From assembly GCA_018697195.1 (NCBI GenBank), contig CM031879.1:31018834-31082833 (forward strand): a DNA stretch of 64,000 nt. Direction: 5' to 3'. Position numbers and translations under genes: made by a program. Position 1 is the first letter of the stretch. Every line of letters begins with the position of its first letter. The notes below the pieces were generated by a model. That model searched no databases, was not told the origin of the DNA, and worked only from the letters and a program-made list of their open reading frames with translations. Positions 1 to 13,400 of this stretch are shown piece by piece. Source of the DNA: Certhia americana (taxonomy: Eukaryota > Chordata > Aves > Passeriformes > Certhiidae).

Positions 1-3000
1 AGAGGTGTTACCATCTGATCCTGGTTTAGGCTGAGTGTTCTCTGAGGGTGTCATAAATCTGGATTGTCATCTCTATGACAGTTTGTCAAAACAAGGTGTA
101 ATGAATGAGTAGTTAGCTTTGACTTTAGCTACTGCTGTTGTACAAGAAAGCAGAGGATTTTAGTCTGATAGTCTGTTTTCTTACAAGTTTTGGGAGAAGC
201 ATGGAGGGGATGAATTTGTTGTTTGGTTTGGTTTTCATGAGATTACCATTAAGGGCATATTGAAATGGCATATCAGTGCTTCAGCACAGGGAGGAGAGTG
301 AAGTGTGGACCAAGGTGGGACAAAGGGAGTTTTCTCTTTGAGCACACCTGGGTGAGTTTACTATGTGCTGTAACGGTTGGGGGGAGTTTGAGTGAAGTAT
401 GAGGAAAGAAACAGCTCCTCGCACCCAGAGCCAGCCCCAGAACCATATGCTGAGAACAGGGGGCTGTGTGGCTGCATCTTCTGGTTATCTGAGAAGCCTG
501 AGGTGGAGTATTTTTACAGCTGTGTACTATTCTATGTGCTTTGTTGAATGGTGCACCACTTCCAAGGAATTAGAATGCTTTGTTGGGGGAAAAAAAACCA
601 AAACAAACCAGCATTTCGAAATACACTGTGTAGCACCTACATGGTACATACTGTCCATAAACTGTGTGTCTAAAACACCATTTCCATTTCTATATTTTAA
701 TCTTAATACTACATATCTTGCAAAAAGGAAAATCATCTAGGCAAGATTTCTCCTTCATTTCAGACTTTGAATCATTAGGGGTTTTTTCTGTGCTTACCTG
801 GCCTCACATATTATGTATCTTTGTCTTCTTGCTAATGGGAGCAGGACCAGACTCCCTTTTTCTGTCAGAACTTAGGTTATTGTAACTTCTTTAGATCACA
901 ATTGATACATAAAGTCCAGAAAACTTTCACATGTTTAATTAAGTGTTTTTAAGTATTCTTAATTCATATTGCATTCATGATCTGAAAAACAGTGAGGAAA
1001 GGAATAAACATTCTTTTCAAATAGTTTTTCAAGATAAATGTCAGTGTGGTTTCTTAATCGTTGGCAGAAATTGTTGGCAGAAGGGGACAGGGAGAAAGCA
1101 AATTTGTAAAGTTAATGTTCACATAACACCGTAAAAGGGCAGAATGTCACACATTTTATATGGAAATGTAATGTTGCCGATGAAAAACCCCTTGAAACTG
1201 AAGTACTTAGTTATGGATGTCAGGCATAATTGAGGCTACAGCTGCAAAATGAACCTTTCCTCAGTACAGCCACCAAGAAATTCCTTTACATTTATGCATA
1301 TATTTCCAAATGAAATAGAGCATTGTGAGTTAATGCTTTCCATTTTGTAAATACAGTGGAAACAATGTGAAATTACTGTGATTTTTATGGCAATTTGTAT
1401 TAATTACACTCATGAGAACAGTGTTACTCTGTTTGAGTTTGTGATCTAATTTAGATAAAATTTGGGCCAAGTTATATGCTCTGGGCCAAAGCAAGTGTGA
1501 AAGGTAGAACAGAACATAAAGAATCCATCTGATTATGAGCTACAATTGTTTATTCTCATTTTAAGGAATGGCTACTCTTGATCTCAGCAGCATTCTGTAA
1601 TCCAGAGGACAATCCAAGGTTGGGGTGGGAAGGAGGGAGAGTCGCAGTGCGCTTCTTTCTGCCCCTTTGTAGAAACAGATTGTGCCAAAGACAGAAGAGT
1701 ATTTGTAATAGGAGCTACGTGGAGGCAGAAGGTGCAGAAGCTGAGCTCAGTAAGGCTGGCTGTAATTTACTTCACTGTTGGGGGTCTGCAGTTTCTCTCC
1801 TGGTGTGAACTCTACACACACAATTTACTGAAGTCCCCGCTTACATAGATAGCTGTGCCATGCAGCTGCAGACACACCTCAGCTATTCAGGCTGCATAAC
1901 ATCTGCACAGACCATTACAGCTCTTCATGGTTTCATCTCCCTTGCCTTAAGTTTCATAGAAGAAAGTGGAAAGATGAATGAAAACTTCTATCTTTTTTCC
2001 TTGTGATTTTTATCATTTTAGTCTCTTGCCACCAACAGTGCCTGTTTACCTAAAGACATAAACGTTATGAAAGAAAATTACTTTACTGCTTTTCCAGACT
2101 ATTGACATTACTTAAAAAGTATTCTGAATCATGAACTCTCCATGAAAAAGTTCCAACAAAATTGAAAGTGTTGTCTTCTCTAAGTGACAGTGGAGACTGC
2201 TGGGTTTGTCCTGCTGTAATGCTAAATAGATCTGAAGGAGCTGTAAGTGCCATTGCTGAGTTAATATATACGTATCTTTGAGCTGGACTGGACTCATCTA
2301 CTGAAATGAAAAGAGGCACAAATTGTTAACTTCAGCACTAATACATATTCATGTAGATAACTTGTCAGCTGCAAATTGACCATAAAAATTACATCTGCAA
2401 GTGTAACTCAGTCCCATTTGACATTCACAGGGTGCGTAAAATATGCATTAGGCGTTCACTCTGTTACTAGTAGGCACCACACCAAGTGGAAATAGCAAGT
2501 AACCCCCACAATGAGATACTACATCGGATTTTATCCTTCAAAGCCATGGTCCTAAAGTAGAGAGACACATTACCATTGTTTGCTTCCTCCTTTGGGCTGC
2601 CATTGCTTGTGAAATATGCTTACCTTGCACAGCACTGGATGTTAGTTGTAACACAATTCATTAGTTGCTGACACCAGGTTTCTCCTTCCATATGTTTTGA
2701 TCAATAATCTCTTCCTTTTGCCAAATGTTTGCAGTCCTATTGTTCATACTGAGACTGGCCCATGAAGGCTGACTGTTAAGAGAGGCAGGTCAAACATTCC
2801 CAATCCAGAACTGATGTTTCTGAGCTCTGCCTGCTCCCAGGCTGAACCTTCTCAGCTGGATAAGCATGTCTCACCTCCACTGCAGGTTAAGCCATATGTA
2901 AACCAAGTACAGTGCTTTCTTTGCTTCTTTAAATTAAAAAAACAGAGTAGCATGCAGCTGTCCAGTTGGCCCAAAATACTTTGAAACCATCAGCAATTGC

Positions 3001-6000
3001 TCTCTTGAAAGACTTGTATTCTGCATCCCTGCATCTATATATTTAAGTATATTGCCTTTTACATGCTCCACTACCTCAGAGTTATTGTTTAATTAAACTT
3101 TAATTTACATTTTCTTAATGTTATTTGGGATGAATATGCACCTATTTTAATTTCTAATTTCGTTTTTGTTTATTTGTGTTTGGGGGCTTCTGTTAGTAAT
3201 TGTGTTTTCTCCCCTCTCAGGTTTCCTTTACTCTTCTGTGGTAGATTATTCACTTCTGATCTGTTTCACTTGAGAGTTACCTTTACAAAAACCTCATAGT
3301 GAGTGACCAGGTGGTTAAAACTTTTATTTCTCCTGAAAGAGAAAAGTAGAGATTCATTGTTTCTGTATGTCTCTACAGTAAGCAAAGGTGACAATGCCTC
3401 TCCAGAAGAGGTTCCAGTGTTCTTGGAAAGTGAAGATTGCACTTTTCAAGGCTTGAGTGCCTAGGATTTATGTCTATCTCATGCAGTTGAGAACCAGTCC
3501 TTAGTGTGACAGAGAAGCAACTAGCTGATAAATATATGCAGTGACATTAATCTCATATGGATTCATTCATCCAGGTCAAGGACATGGAGCCTTTGCAGAG
3601 TAAGTCCATGTGAGATCAGTAAACAAAATCTTTTCCAAGAGCAATGCAGGATTGCACCTCAACAGATTTTCTTGTGGAGCTTGTGATCTGCCTCTTTGGA
3701 GGATTTTATGAACAAGTTGAACAGACATCACTCAGAGCAGATTATAGTGAAGTCAAAGGCTAAGATTGTAGACTTAAATGACCTCTGAGCTCTCTATTTT
3801 CCATTTTTTGTAGTAACTGGTGGAGGCTTCTTAGATCCAAAACACCTCAGAAACTTAGATGCCTAGATAATGTTATGGATATGCAGAAAATCAAATTCCT
3901 TGTATTATTAGGACACTTTGTTCCACTCTTGTCTCATGAAAATGCATTAGTAGTTCTGGGCTCAGATGCCTGGCTCTTCCACAAAGTGCCATAATCATGA
4001 AACTCCAGAAGCTGGCTCCTTCCTCCTTCCCCTCCTCTTGTTTCACCCTGCAGGTATCTCCTGTGCTCTGCTTTGATAGAAGCACAGTGTTCTCATACCA
4101 AACAGCTCCTCATTTTGTTGACAGTAAACTCTCCTGCTTGTGGGTTTGAACCCCATGGCAGAGATGGGTCTGGAAGGCAGATGTGTCAGACAAGAGCTCC
4201 AAAAGTTTTGCTTTGCTCTGAGAGCTGGGAATTAGAAAATAATGACCATTTCATTGTGTGATATTTACTTCATATTATTCTTGATTTGTAGTTGATATTC
4301 CTGTGTCCTTCATAGAGCTCTCTCTTCCCTGTCTCTCTCCACAGTCAGAAAAAATACATTAGTTCTCAGTGTGTTTGGCCTTGCCAGAGGCTTGTCCCCT
4401 TGCTTGGCTTTGGGAATATGAATCTCATCATATCATTAGAGTAATGAACCAGTTTTCAAATCCCCTGTTTTCTATTTCAGCTTGGCAGTTAAATTGCCTT
4501 ACTAGGACAAATCATATAATATCAAGCACTTCTGTTTTCTTAGCTGAGAAATGGGTAATACTTCACCAGGCACTTAGGTAAAAAAAAAAAATCAGAATAA
4601 TGAAACGAGCGTCTCCAACAGAAGTGCTGTGACAGGGAAGACGTGTCCAGCTTTCTCCAGCATTGAGCTTGCAAGTGTTTCCTTGCAGCAACCAGCTTGC
4701 AGGTTGGATGGCCCCTCTGCCCTGTGGCTCTCTTTAGCTTTCTTCTGCATGGGAAGCAGCAGAGCTGCAAATTCTTTCTGCCTGCATGTAAAAAGATTGC
4801 TCTGTATTCATTCCATATTTCCTAAGTACCCAAACCCTCATGTACTGCATACACTCAAGCAATGATGAAATTCAGCTCCACATTTAAAAGTAGGATGCAA
4901 ATACATTACATCATTACCTAGCCTCTTTAAACCAAATCAGTGCTGGGAAATAAAAGCCTCTTGAAATAATGTGGAAAGCACATAAATTTACCACTTGACA
5001 GTAGTTTGGATTTTCAATAAAGGGACTTTCATGGAAACTGGGTCTGGGTTACCAGGAAAGTACTGGCAAGACACATATCTCATTCCAGCATGTATGGCTT
5101 GTAACTGCTTCAGTATGGAGTTCAGGTCACTTCTGGTACTTAGTACTTATCATGCTCCTTACAGGAAAGCTAGGATAGTTCAACACATGACTACAGAATC
5201 TCTGTACCTACTCTTGCCATCTCTGCACTGCCTACAGGGACTAGTTCCTGACTCATGCATCCTGTCAAACTTGTCTAGGAATTGCTTGGAAGAATTGTAG
5301 TGGGCAGGGACCACAAGCACAGTGGAGAGTGTGATAACTACTGAGTTACTGAGTGGTAGTCGCCTGCCAGTTTACCCCATCCTGGTTTAGCTTACTAGTT
5401 TAGACAGAGCTATTGCAGCCATAGAGGCAACACACTGCTAGAAGGAGTGCTGAACCCACCTTGGGTCCCAGCCCAGTGTATTTCTCAGGTCTGATTTGAA
5501 TTCAGCAGTGACTGAACCTGGCCCAGGGCTCCAGAATTGTCTGGAGGAGGCAGGACTATAGCACAAGGGTTAGCCACAACAGGTGGTAATGCAGAAGGCA
5601 AGTCCTGGTGTTGCATCAAAACTCCCCTTCAGCTTCCCACATGCAGCACACAAAGCTGCTGAAGCAGGAGTGTTGAAAGTTGCATTGGAATGGGAAAGGA
5701 GAACTGTAGTTGCTCTGTGGATCCTCACTATGCAGACAGCTCCCAGACTTAGCATGTCCCTGCCATGACCAGTTCTTAACCAGTAACCAGAAATACTTCT
5801 TCTTGACTCATGCAGTCCATGTTTACAAGAAACATAAAAATTAATTTCACGTCCCATGCTCCACTTGAAACAGCTTGGACTTATTTCCAGCTAGTGTTTG
5901 GGTTCAGACTGACTCATTGGGTTATAAATTACACAGCTTGTCAGCAGTCCTTTTTCCTACCAGCTCTGCAGCAGCTCACCAGGGACACTGTCCAGCCTTC

Positions 6001-7366
6001 AGGGTCTCTGCTGGGGAATACATTTTTACTTCCTGCCATGCCAGAGTTTTGCTATTCTGCTCCTGCAGTAGATACCATAATACAAATTGACTTCCTTCAT
6101 GTAAGCAGTGATAGGCTGTTGTCCTTCTGCAGAAACTCTGATGGAGGCCAGTTTGACCCCATCCCAAAATCTTTTGTTCCCAGCACATTAGTGGTGCTCA
6201 GACAGTGGAAATCCTGTGGATGCAGATTTCACACCCTTTTGCTGCACTGGCATTTCCTAGTGAACTGTAACACTTCTAGGTGGCAAACAGAAGTCTTGCT
6301 GCCAACATGCTCTTCTAATGCTTAGTTTTTAATACCAAAATAACAAATACTAGATTCCAGTTTTCTTCTAAGAAATGTAAGTCAACAAACATTGTAATAA
6401 GTAATTATTTTAATTGTGTACTCGTAAATATCACATTTTGTGGTACAATTAGGTTTTCAGCTATTGGAATCAGCTCCTGTTTCTGATGTCCAAATTTTTG
6501 AATATTCACTTCAGTGCCACTGGACAGGATTTCTGATCTTAGTCTGCAAAGATTTGCCCTAGATGTTGTTAATTGCAGCATACTTTCTTGGCTCACATAA
6601 AAAGCATTACTGAAATTTGAGGTTGTTTCCATCAGTGTTATTTACTGTGGACTCAGAAAAACACATTGAGTTAAAAACTCAATTTCAGAATACTGCTTAT
6701 TCTGAAAAACAGTTCAAGCTTTTATCCCATCATTGCCCCACTTGCAATCACGTATTTTCTGACTAACATAGAGCACAGTGCATCCTTATTACAAAACATT
6801 AGGAACTGATGCTTTTATCAGATGATTTTCCCACTTCAGAATAATTTCCATAGGTTGCTATAAAACCATTTGAGAAAAATGCAATCTTTGCAATTCTTGG
6901 CTCCATACCCAAAAAAATAAGGCCTTTCTCTTATTTTACCACTAAGAGAGCTATAGATGGACATTTGATTAAGAAAACTTCTAGACAAGCTCGGTGATTG
7001 GATTATATATCTGATGTAAACATTCAAATACAGAGAATGCATCTGTATTTGAAAGGAATGGCCTACATCTTTCCTTGGCTCCATCAAGTTATTTATGTAC
7101 TGATTTTGTGGTTTTGTGAGCTGTGAAGCTCAGCAAGTGGACGGTGTTTTACTTAGACAGATTTGTATCTTTAGAAACTGTTACTTTTAAACTGTGTGGT
7201 TTTAATGAGAGGGAGAAGAACTTCTAGATATCATTTTGCTAATAGGCCAAAATTAGACAATACTGACTACAGACATGCAATGATAAAGTAAATTGAGTAA
7301 ATTGACTGAATGCTCTTTTAGACAATCATATACAAGGGAGCATAAAGTACTTTCTTGTGTTTGCAG
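1..7366 (+). other. SRGAP1: SRGAP1 intron (partial, 5' end outside window)
   Basis: No exon of SRGAP1 is visible here; in particular the preceding RhoGAP exon, expected to end just before the RIDNLYER sequence, is absent, so the donor lies upstream of position 1. The sequence is AT-rich. Open frames of 60-171 codons occur on both strands, but none has a recognisable domain; the longest (5810-6325 plus) looks like chance. One minus-strand open frame at 2083-2300 follows a good acceptor-like sequence and is listed among the findings. Confidence 0.85.
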
Positions 7367-7472
7367 GAATAGACAATCTCTATGAGAGGGCTCTTCACAT
7401 CCGCAAACTCCTCCTTACTTTGCCCAGGTCGGTCCTTATAGTGATGAGATACCTCTTCGCCTTCCTCAATCA
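7367..7472 (+). CDS. SRGAP1: SRGAP1 exon, central RhoGAP domain
   Basis: The acceptor is ttgcag ending at 7366 and the donor is gtaagt at 7473. The exon encodes [20 protein letters not shown] and continues to YLFAFLN, with a split Arg codon at its start and a split His codon (CA/C) at its end. It forms middle helices of the RhoGAP fold, leading into the conserved Asn-containing segment of the next exon. The reading frame is shown by the exact continuation into 10728. Confidence 0.95.
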
Positions 7473-10400
7473 GTAAGTACTTGTACCAGGTGCTGCATCT
7501 TTATCTGCCTTCCTTTGCTGCTGTTGAAGTTCCTTTGGTCTACTCATACTCTATGTAGGGTTCACATTTAAGCTCCATTTAACACAAAAGATGATCTTCT
7601 AATTGGCAGTGAAAATAGAATGAAAAACACTGGATTCCATTCAAATTAAAATTCATTTATCCAAAATAGAACAAGACAGATTAAAGTGTTGTCTGAAATG
7701 GGCAGTGCAGTCTACAGCATTACAGCTGGCAACAAAATAAGTCGATAAGAAAAATAACAAATACAAACTGCAGCTACATTAAAACTAGTTTATGCAATTC
7801 GAAAATGCATTTCTTTTCCTTATCTCAAGCTGATTTCTCCTGATGGGAAAAAAGAACCAGTTTATTCAAGCAACACAGGCACTATAAGCTACCTGTTTGA
7901 TCCTAGGCGTTGCCAGAGTGAGGCTTCTGCTTCTGCTTCTGTTTTCTGATAACAGGAGTGTGATACAGAGAACACACACCCCCTGTGTATGCTTTGATGT
8001 AGAGTAGCTTGGTTCTCACATTGCAAAACACAAGCTGGAAGGAGGGTTGTGTGAGAGGGAAAGTGTTCATGTCTTCATCATCCCAGAAAAAAACTTCTTT
8101 CTGTAATAGAAAATAAAAGACCAGTTGGGCAATTGAACTGTGTTTCTCCCTCCCATCCTTCATAGCCCTCTCTGGTTTTGCTGACCCGAATGGTTTCACA
8201 GAAAATTTTGCTTATGTGCACTTTGCCCTGATTCTAACTTTTCTCTTTCTACTGTCAATTGGTCTGTTTCCTGTTATATCTGTTTCATATCACTTTTTTC
8301 CTCCTTTTTCCTAAATTTGCCCTTTGCTGATTCATTTTGTCTTTGTGACCTTCCCCATTTCATCCAGCCTGTCTGTTCCTATAGTAACAGGATCTTTTGC
8401 AGCCAGGTTATTTGTTCATGCCTGTAGTCACAGCTGTTCTTGTTTCCTTTCTTCCAGCGATTTCTGAACCACTTTCAAGCAGAATATAAGAGAGGGGTGG
8501 AGATGTAAAGTTTTAATGAAAATAACCATTCATTTCTAACTGAATCCATCCCCCAAAAATGATACCATGTAAACATCGTAAAAGCTTCCATCACAACTTC
8601 TCCTCTGCAGAGACATACAAATCAACCAGAGCTGTGCAGGGCTGTACTTGTTATGTGGTCATGTTATCTACATCTGTGGTCTCCTCAGGAATGCAGTTTG
8701 GAAAGCAGATTGAATACCTTACTGCTTCCAAATTGCTCTTGGTGCATCCACAGGAAAAATATTCCCATTATTTGACTTTCTGCAAATCCTATTCTGCTTT
8801 TTGCATAAGCAGTTATGCCTGCTTGGCCACATGAAGTCTTCAAGTGACTCATGGTCTCAGGGCAGACCTAACCTGGTGTAGCCTCCTGCTCAAAGCTCCA
8901 AAGTTAGATCAAGTTGCTCAAGGCTTTGGCCAGTCAAGAACCTCCCCAGGCAGTCAGTCCCAGTACTTGGTCACTCTTATAGTAAAGCAATTTTTTCCTG
9001 CTGTCATTGGAATATCCCTTGCTGTGTCTATTGCCTCTCATCTCTTTGCACCTGTGTCTGTCTTGGTCTTGTTAATGATCTTATATATAGTAGGAGATTG
9101 CAGCTAAATTCTCCCAGTAATCTTCTCATCTAAAGGCTGAGCAAACCCAGTTCTCTCTGCTTTAGATTATAATTCATATGCTTCAGCTCTCTAGCCATCT
9201 CCATAGTAGTCCTTTTCTGGCTTGTACCAGTTTGTCAGAATCTCAAAACTAGCCACGGAACCTCATGCGCAACTTCACAAGCACCAGTTGGAAAAGGAAT
9301 AATTAATTCCCTTAACCTGCTGGCTTTTCTCTTCCTAATAGAGCCACAAATGCTGTAGAATGGCTTGCACCCCATGGGCAGGACTTGGTGTTCATCCTTG
9401 TAGAACTTGTCTTGTCAAGGTCCTTCTAAGTGGTAGCCCTATGTCTGACCTTCAGCACATTTACTGCCCCCTTCCCAGCATGGCATCATCTGTAAGTTGG
9501 CTGAGTGTGCACTCCATCCCCTTGTCTAGGTCATTCATGGAGATGTTAAACAGTACCAGCCTTGCTGTTGAGCCCTGAGGAGTGCTGCATATTAACAGCC
9601 ATCAGCAGAACTTCACATTTCACAATCATAGTTACAGTCTTTTTTTACAGTTTTGCATTACATGTATAACGTCTGAACCACCTATTAAATCAGAAGAACA
9701 GGATATCTCCAATTACGACACGGGAACAGATAGTAAATCATGGCATAAGAAAGGGGTGAACATGATTAATTTTAAAAGCTAGCTATGAGGGTAGTCATTT
9801 AGAAGGTTTGCCTCATGCATGTGTATTGTTTATATGTGGAAAACACTCTCTAAAATTCCCTTTTTCGAGAGAACATGGTGTTGTACTTGAACACACAACT
9901 TAACATCAGTGTTCCTTTGCTGCTTCAGAGTGCAGGACAACATAGTATAGGACATGCCAGCACTTCAGATTCTTCTGGACTGGCCCCACATAGAACCATT
10001 CAAAAATTGGCTTTTGCAGTACAAATGCCAGTGCATTTAAACAAGGGAATAGATAGCAAGTTCTTATTTAAAATTGAAAACGTTGCATTTTCTGGAAGGA
10101 AGGAAGGAAGGAGAGCTTGCCAAAGTTGATTAATAAGAACAATGAAAGCCTTTTGTTTGGACACTTCCATAATGAAACTATTGTGGAAGTTTGTGGGCAG
10201 AAGGCAAGGTGCTTAGGAATTTTAGGCTGTATGGTAGAAACAGAAACCAAAAGTCACAAGAGCCCTTGCAAGATCCAGGAACTTAGTTGCCTTCAGAAGA
10301 TAATTCAGCATGCCTAAATTGTGTAGCCAGCTGTTGAAAGAGATGCACCAAGGTCCAATGAGAAATATATATAAAGTATATATATATAATATATACATAT

Positions 10401-13400
10401 ACTTTATATATTTACATCCAGTTCACTTGGAGCACCAATGAGATAGAAGCAGCAGCAGTTGATGTTAGCCCATTAAGTCAGTGTACACTCAACGTGGTAG
10501 CATGGGAACACATACTATACATAAATATATGTGTGGTATAAACTCACTTCATAGTGTATATAACCTATTGAAGAAATCTTGTTGTTTTGTTCCATGACTT
10601 TATGTGGGATTGTCAATGACAACAGGAAATCTGTTATGTTGTGATGAAAAGAAGTTTTCTCCACTTTTCAGAATAAGGTTAGTCACAGTGGAAAAGTCCA
10701 TTTTTCTTGATTTTTCTGTTATAACAGCCTTTCACAGTACAGTGATGAAAACATGATGGATCCATACAACTTGGCCATTTGTTTTGGGCCAACCCTGATG
10801 CCTGTTCCAGACATACAAGACCAGGTTTCTTGTCAGGCACACGTGAATGAGATAATCAAAACTATCATCATCCATCATGAGGCCATTTTCCCAGATGTGA
10901 AAGAACTTGATGGACCAGTGTATGAAAAATGCATGGCTGGAGATGACTATTGGTAAGTCAGAATATTATCCTTTTGTCTCCTAAACAAAATCATTAGGCT
11001 GGTTAGAGGTATGAAGATAAATGGGAAGAGCATATAGGTCCACACAGTAAAGTGTTAAGTATAAAAAAGTGAAGCAAAGGCAATTATGATGATGTTTCCT
11101 ACAACATTTTGTGTTCAGCCAGAGAGAGAATTCTGAGTGTACAGGGCACACAGACAGGTAGGAAATTGTTTTTTTGGCTGTGAACCACCTTATAAAATAT
11201 CAGCTTATGATGCCTTCTCCTTTTCTTTGTTGTGCTCCAACTGGGAAGGCAGCAAAATACCACACAGACACTCGCTCTCTCCCCCCACAGTGGGATGAGG
11301 GAGAGAACTGGGGAAAAAAACAAAGTTCATGTGTTGAAATGAAGACAGTTTAATAGGACAGAAAGGAAAGGGCAAATAGCAATAATTAGAATATGCAAAA
11401 CAAGTGATGCACAATGCAGTTGCTCATCATCACTGACGGATGCCCAGCCAGTGCCCAAGCAGCTGCCCCTGACCAGCTTTGTCCCAAGATTATATACAGA
11501 GCATCACACCACGTGGTCTGGAATATCCATTTGCTTGTTTGGGGTCAAATGTCCTGACTTTGTAACATTATAAGAATAATTTGAAATAATCTTGTGGAAG
11601 TGGCATATTTTTGATGTGATTCCTCTCTCTGCTCAACCTTCTGCTTGCCTCCAGTGACAGCCCATACAGTGAACATGGTACCTTGGAGGAGGTGGACCAG
11701 GATGCCAGTACAGAGCCCCACACCAGTGAAGATGGTGAGTCTGTTACTTTACTGTGCCTTTGATGGGGGTAAGTTCTACAGATGTTCCAGGAAGGATACC
11801 TTCTTCCTTTCCTAATTGTGTCTTATTTGAAAGAAGGAAATTTCAGTCCTGGTGTTCTGCAGCAAATCTTCAATCTCTGTTTGTGTGCTTTTGCACTCTT
11901 GATTCATCTGTGTTTGACCAGCTGTTTCCTTGTTCCCTCCTGATTTGCCCAGTCACAGGAAGGGCAAGAGAGAAACTATTTCAGTCAGCACATATTATTT
12001 TCTGACATAATGTTGCATTTTTAGTGACTCTTTTGTCTACAAAAACTAAACTTTTCAAAAGTGTGCCCTTAAAGTTTGTAACTATCCTCATATTTGCCAT
12101 TCAGGCATTATTTTTATATGAATTTAAAAGCTGCTCTCTCTAAAGTATTTATAACAACTGGAAAACATGTGTTTACGCCCCACAGTGAAACTTTTGAACA
12201 GTAATAATTTTCTGTAAATATTAATCACATATACTTCTAGGTATGAGAGGTATCCATGAAAAAAATTGATGCAACTCCATTATATTAATTCTTTTTATCC
12301 AGGTCATAAATGCGTATTCAACTGTGACAGTTTGACAATCCTTCAGATGTCCCTCATAGTAACCTCTGCCAACTTTCAAGCAAATTTAACAGATAGAAAA
12401 GGATTCTCAAAATTGTTATATAACTACTATTTTTGTGAGAATTAGTAGCCCATTAGAGGTGAAGGATTCAGAATAACACTCCAAGTAGAGAAGAGCAGCA
12501 ATGTGAGCTCACTGCCTGTCTGGCCAGCAGGCAACCCAGACAGAGCAACCAGCACACGTGCACTTAGCAGCAGCAGAAACAAAAGCTTCCCCTTGTCTGT
12601 TTCAGAGGATGTGTGGAGGAAGGAAGAGGAAAAGACAGAGCAGAGGAAAGGGGAGGAAAAGAGCTACAGCAGAAAAGGAATTTTTTTTTATTATTATTTA
12701 TTTTTAATAATGTCATAAGGGATACTGTTTAGGAGCTGGGACAATTGCTGTAGGGAAGGGAAACCGGAAGGTGTATGTATAGGAAACCTGGCTGCACTGG
12801 TTCCATTGCACACAGAGCAAAGTAAACAATAGTTCCACTCTAGCTGTACCCGTCTGCTTCGTCACGTACGCAAGCTGTCAGTGACAGATTGTCTGTCTCT
12901 TCCCCTTTGCCAAGGTGAGGAGGGGCAGGCAGAGTCTGTCAGTGCAGCTGTTTGGAGAGGAGGGACATTTGGATGGGCAGACATTACAGAAGGGGGGAAA
13001 ACAGAGTAGGAGAGAAATCTTGGTCTTCTGCCTGGGTGTATAGCCATGCCTATGCAGCAGGGAGTACCAACAGCTCTACGAGACAAGCTGTGCATGGGTT
13101 GCTCTTGACCAGCTCATTACAACTAAACCCACCGTCTTTCTGCAACACATCTCTTCTAAGCAGTGTAAACAAACTCATAATTGCACCTTATTTTTCCAAG
13201 ACAGTATAGCTATACTTTAGAAGAGCTCCTTCTTCCATTGGAGATACGAAGCAAGAGTGGAAGATGAGGAAGTCTGCCTGTCTCTCATTTAGAGCACAAG
13301 TGAAGTGTAGATGACACACCAGTTCAATATGTTGGGGCCAACTTCAGGGTCTCATGACCAAATTAAGAGACAAAAGCACGAGCGGACATGGAGAAGAAGT

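Larger units (their letters stand above)
7473..10727 (+). other. SRGAP1: SRGAP1 intron with an old CR1 fragment
   Basis: Intron between the two RhoGAP exons. It contains an old reverse-oriented CR1 copy at about 8840-9600 and an AT-rich inverted repeat at 10363-10413. A short stretch of GGAAG repeats lies near 10095. No additional exon was recognised. Confidence 0.85.

Noticed and set aside
5810..6325. 171-codon plus-strand ORF in the first SRGAP1 intron
   Set aside because: No recognisable domain, no supporting splice or promoter signals, Cys/Ser/His-rich random-looking composition, and an overlapping frame is also open.
10753..10956. ORF ending GDDYW at the SRGAP1 RhoGAP exon
   Set aside because: The Trp and stop are intron read-through; splicing at 10952 gives Cys and continues in frame at 11655.
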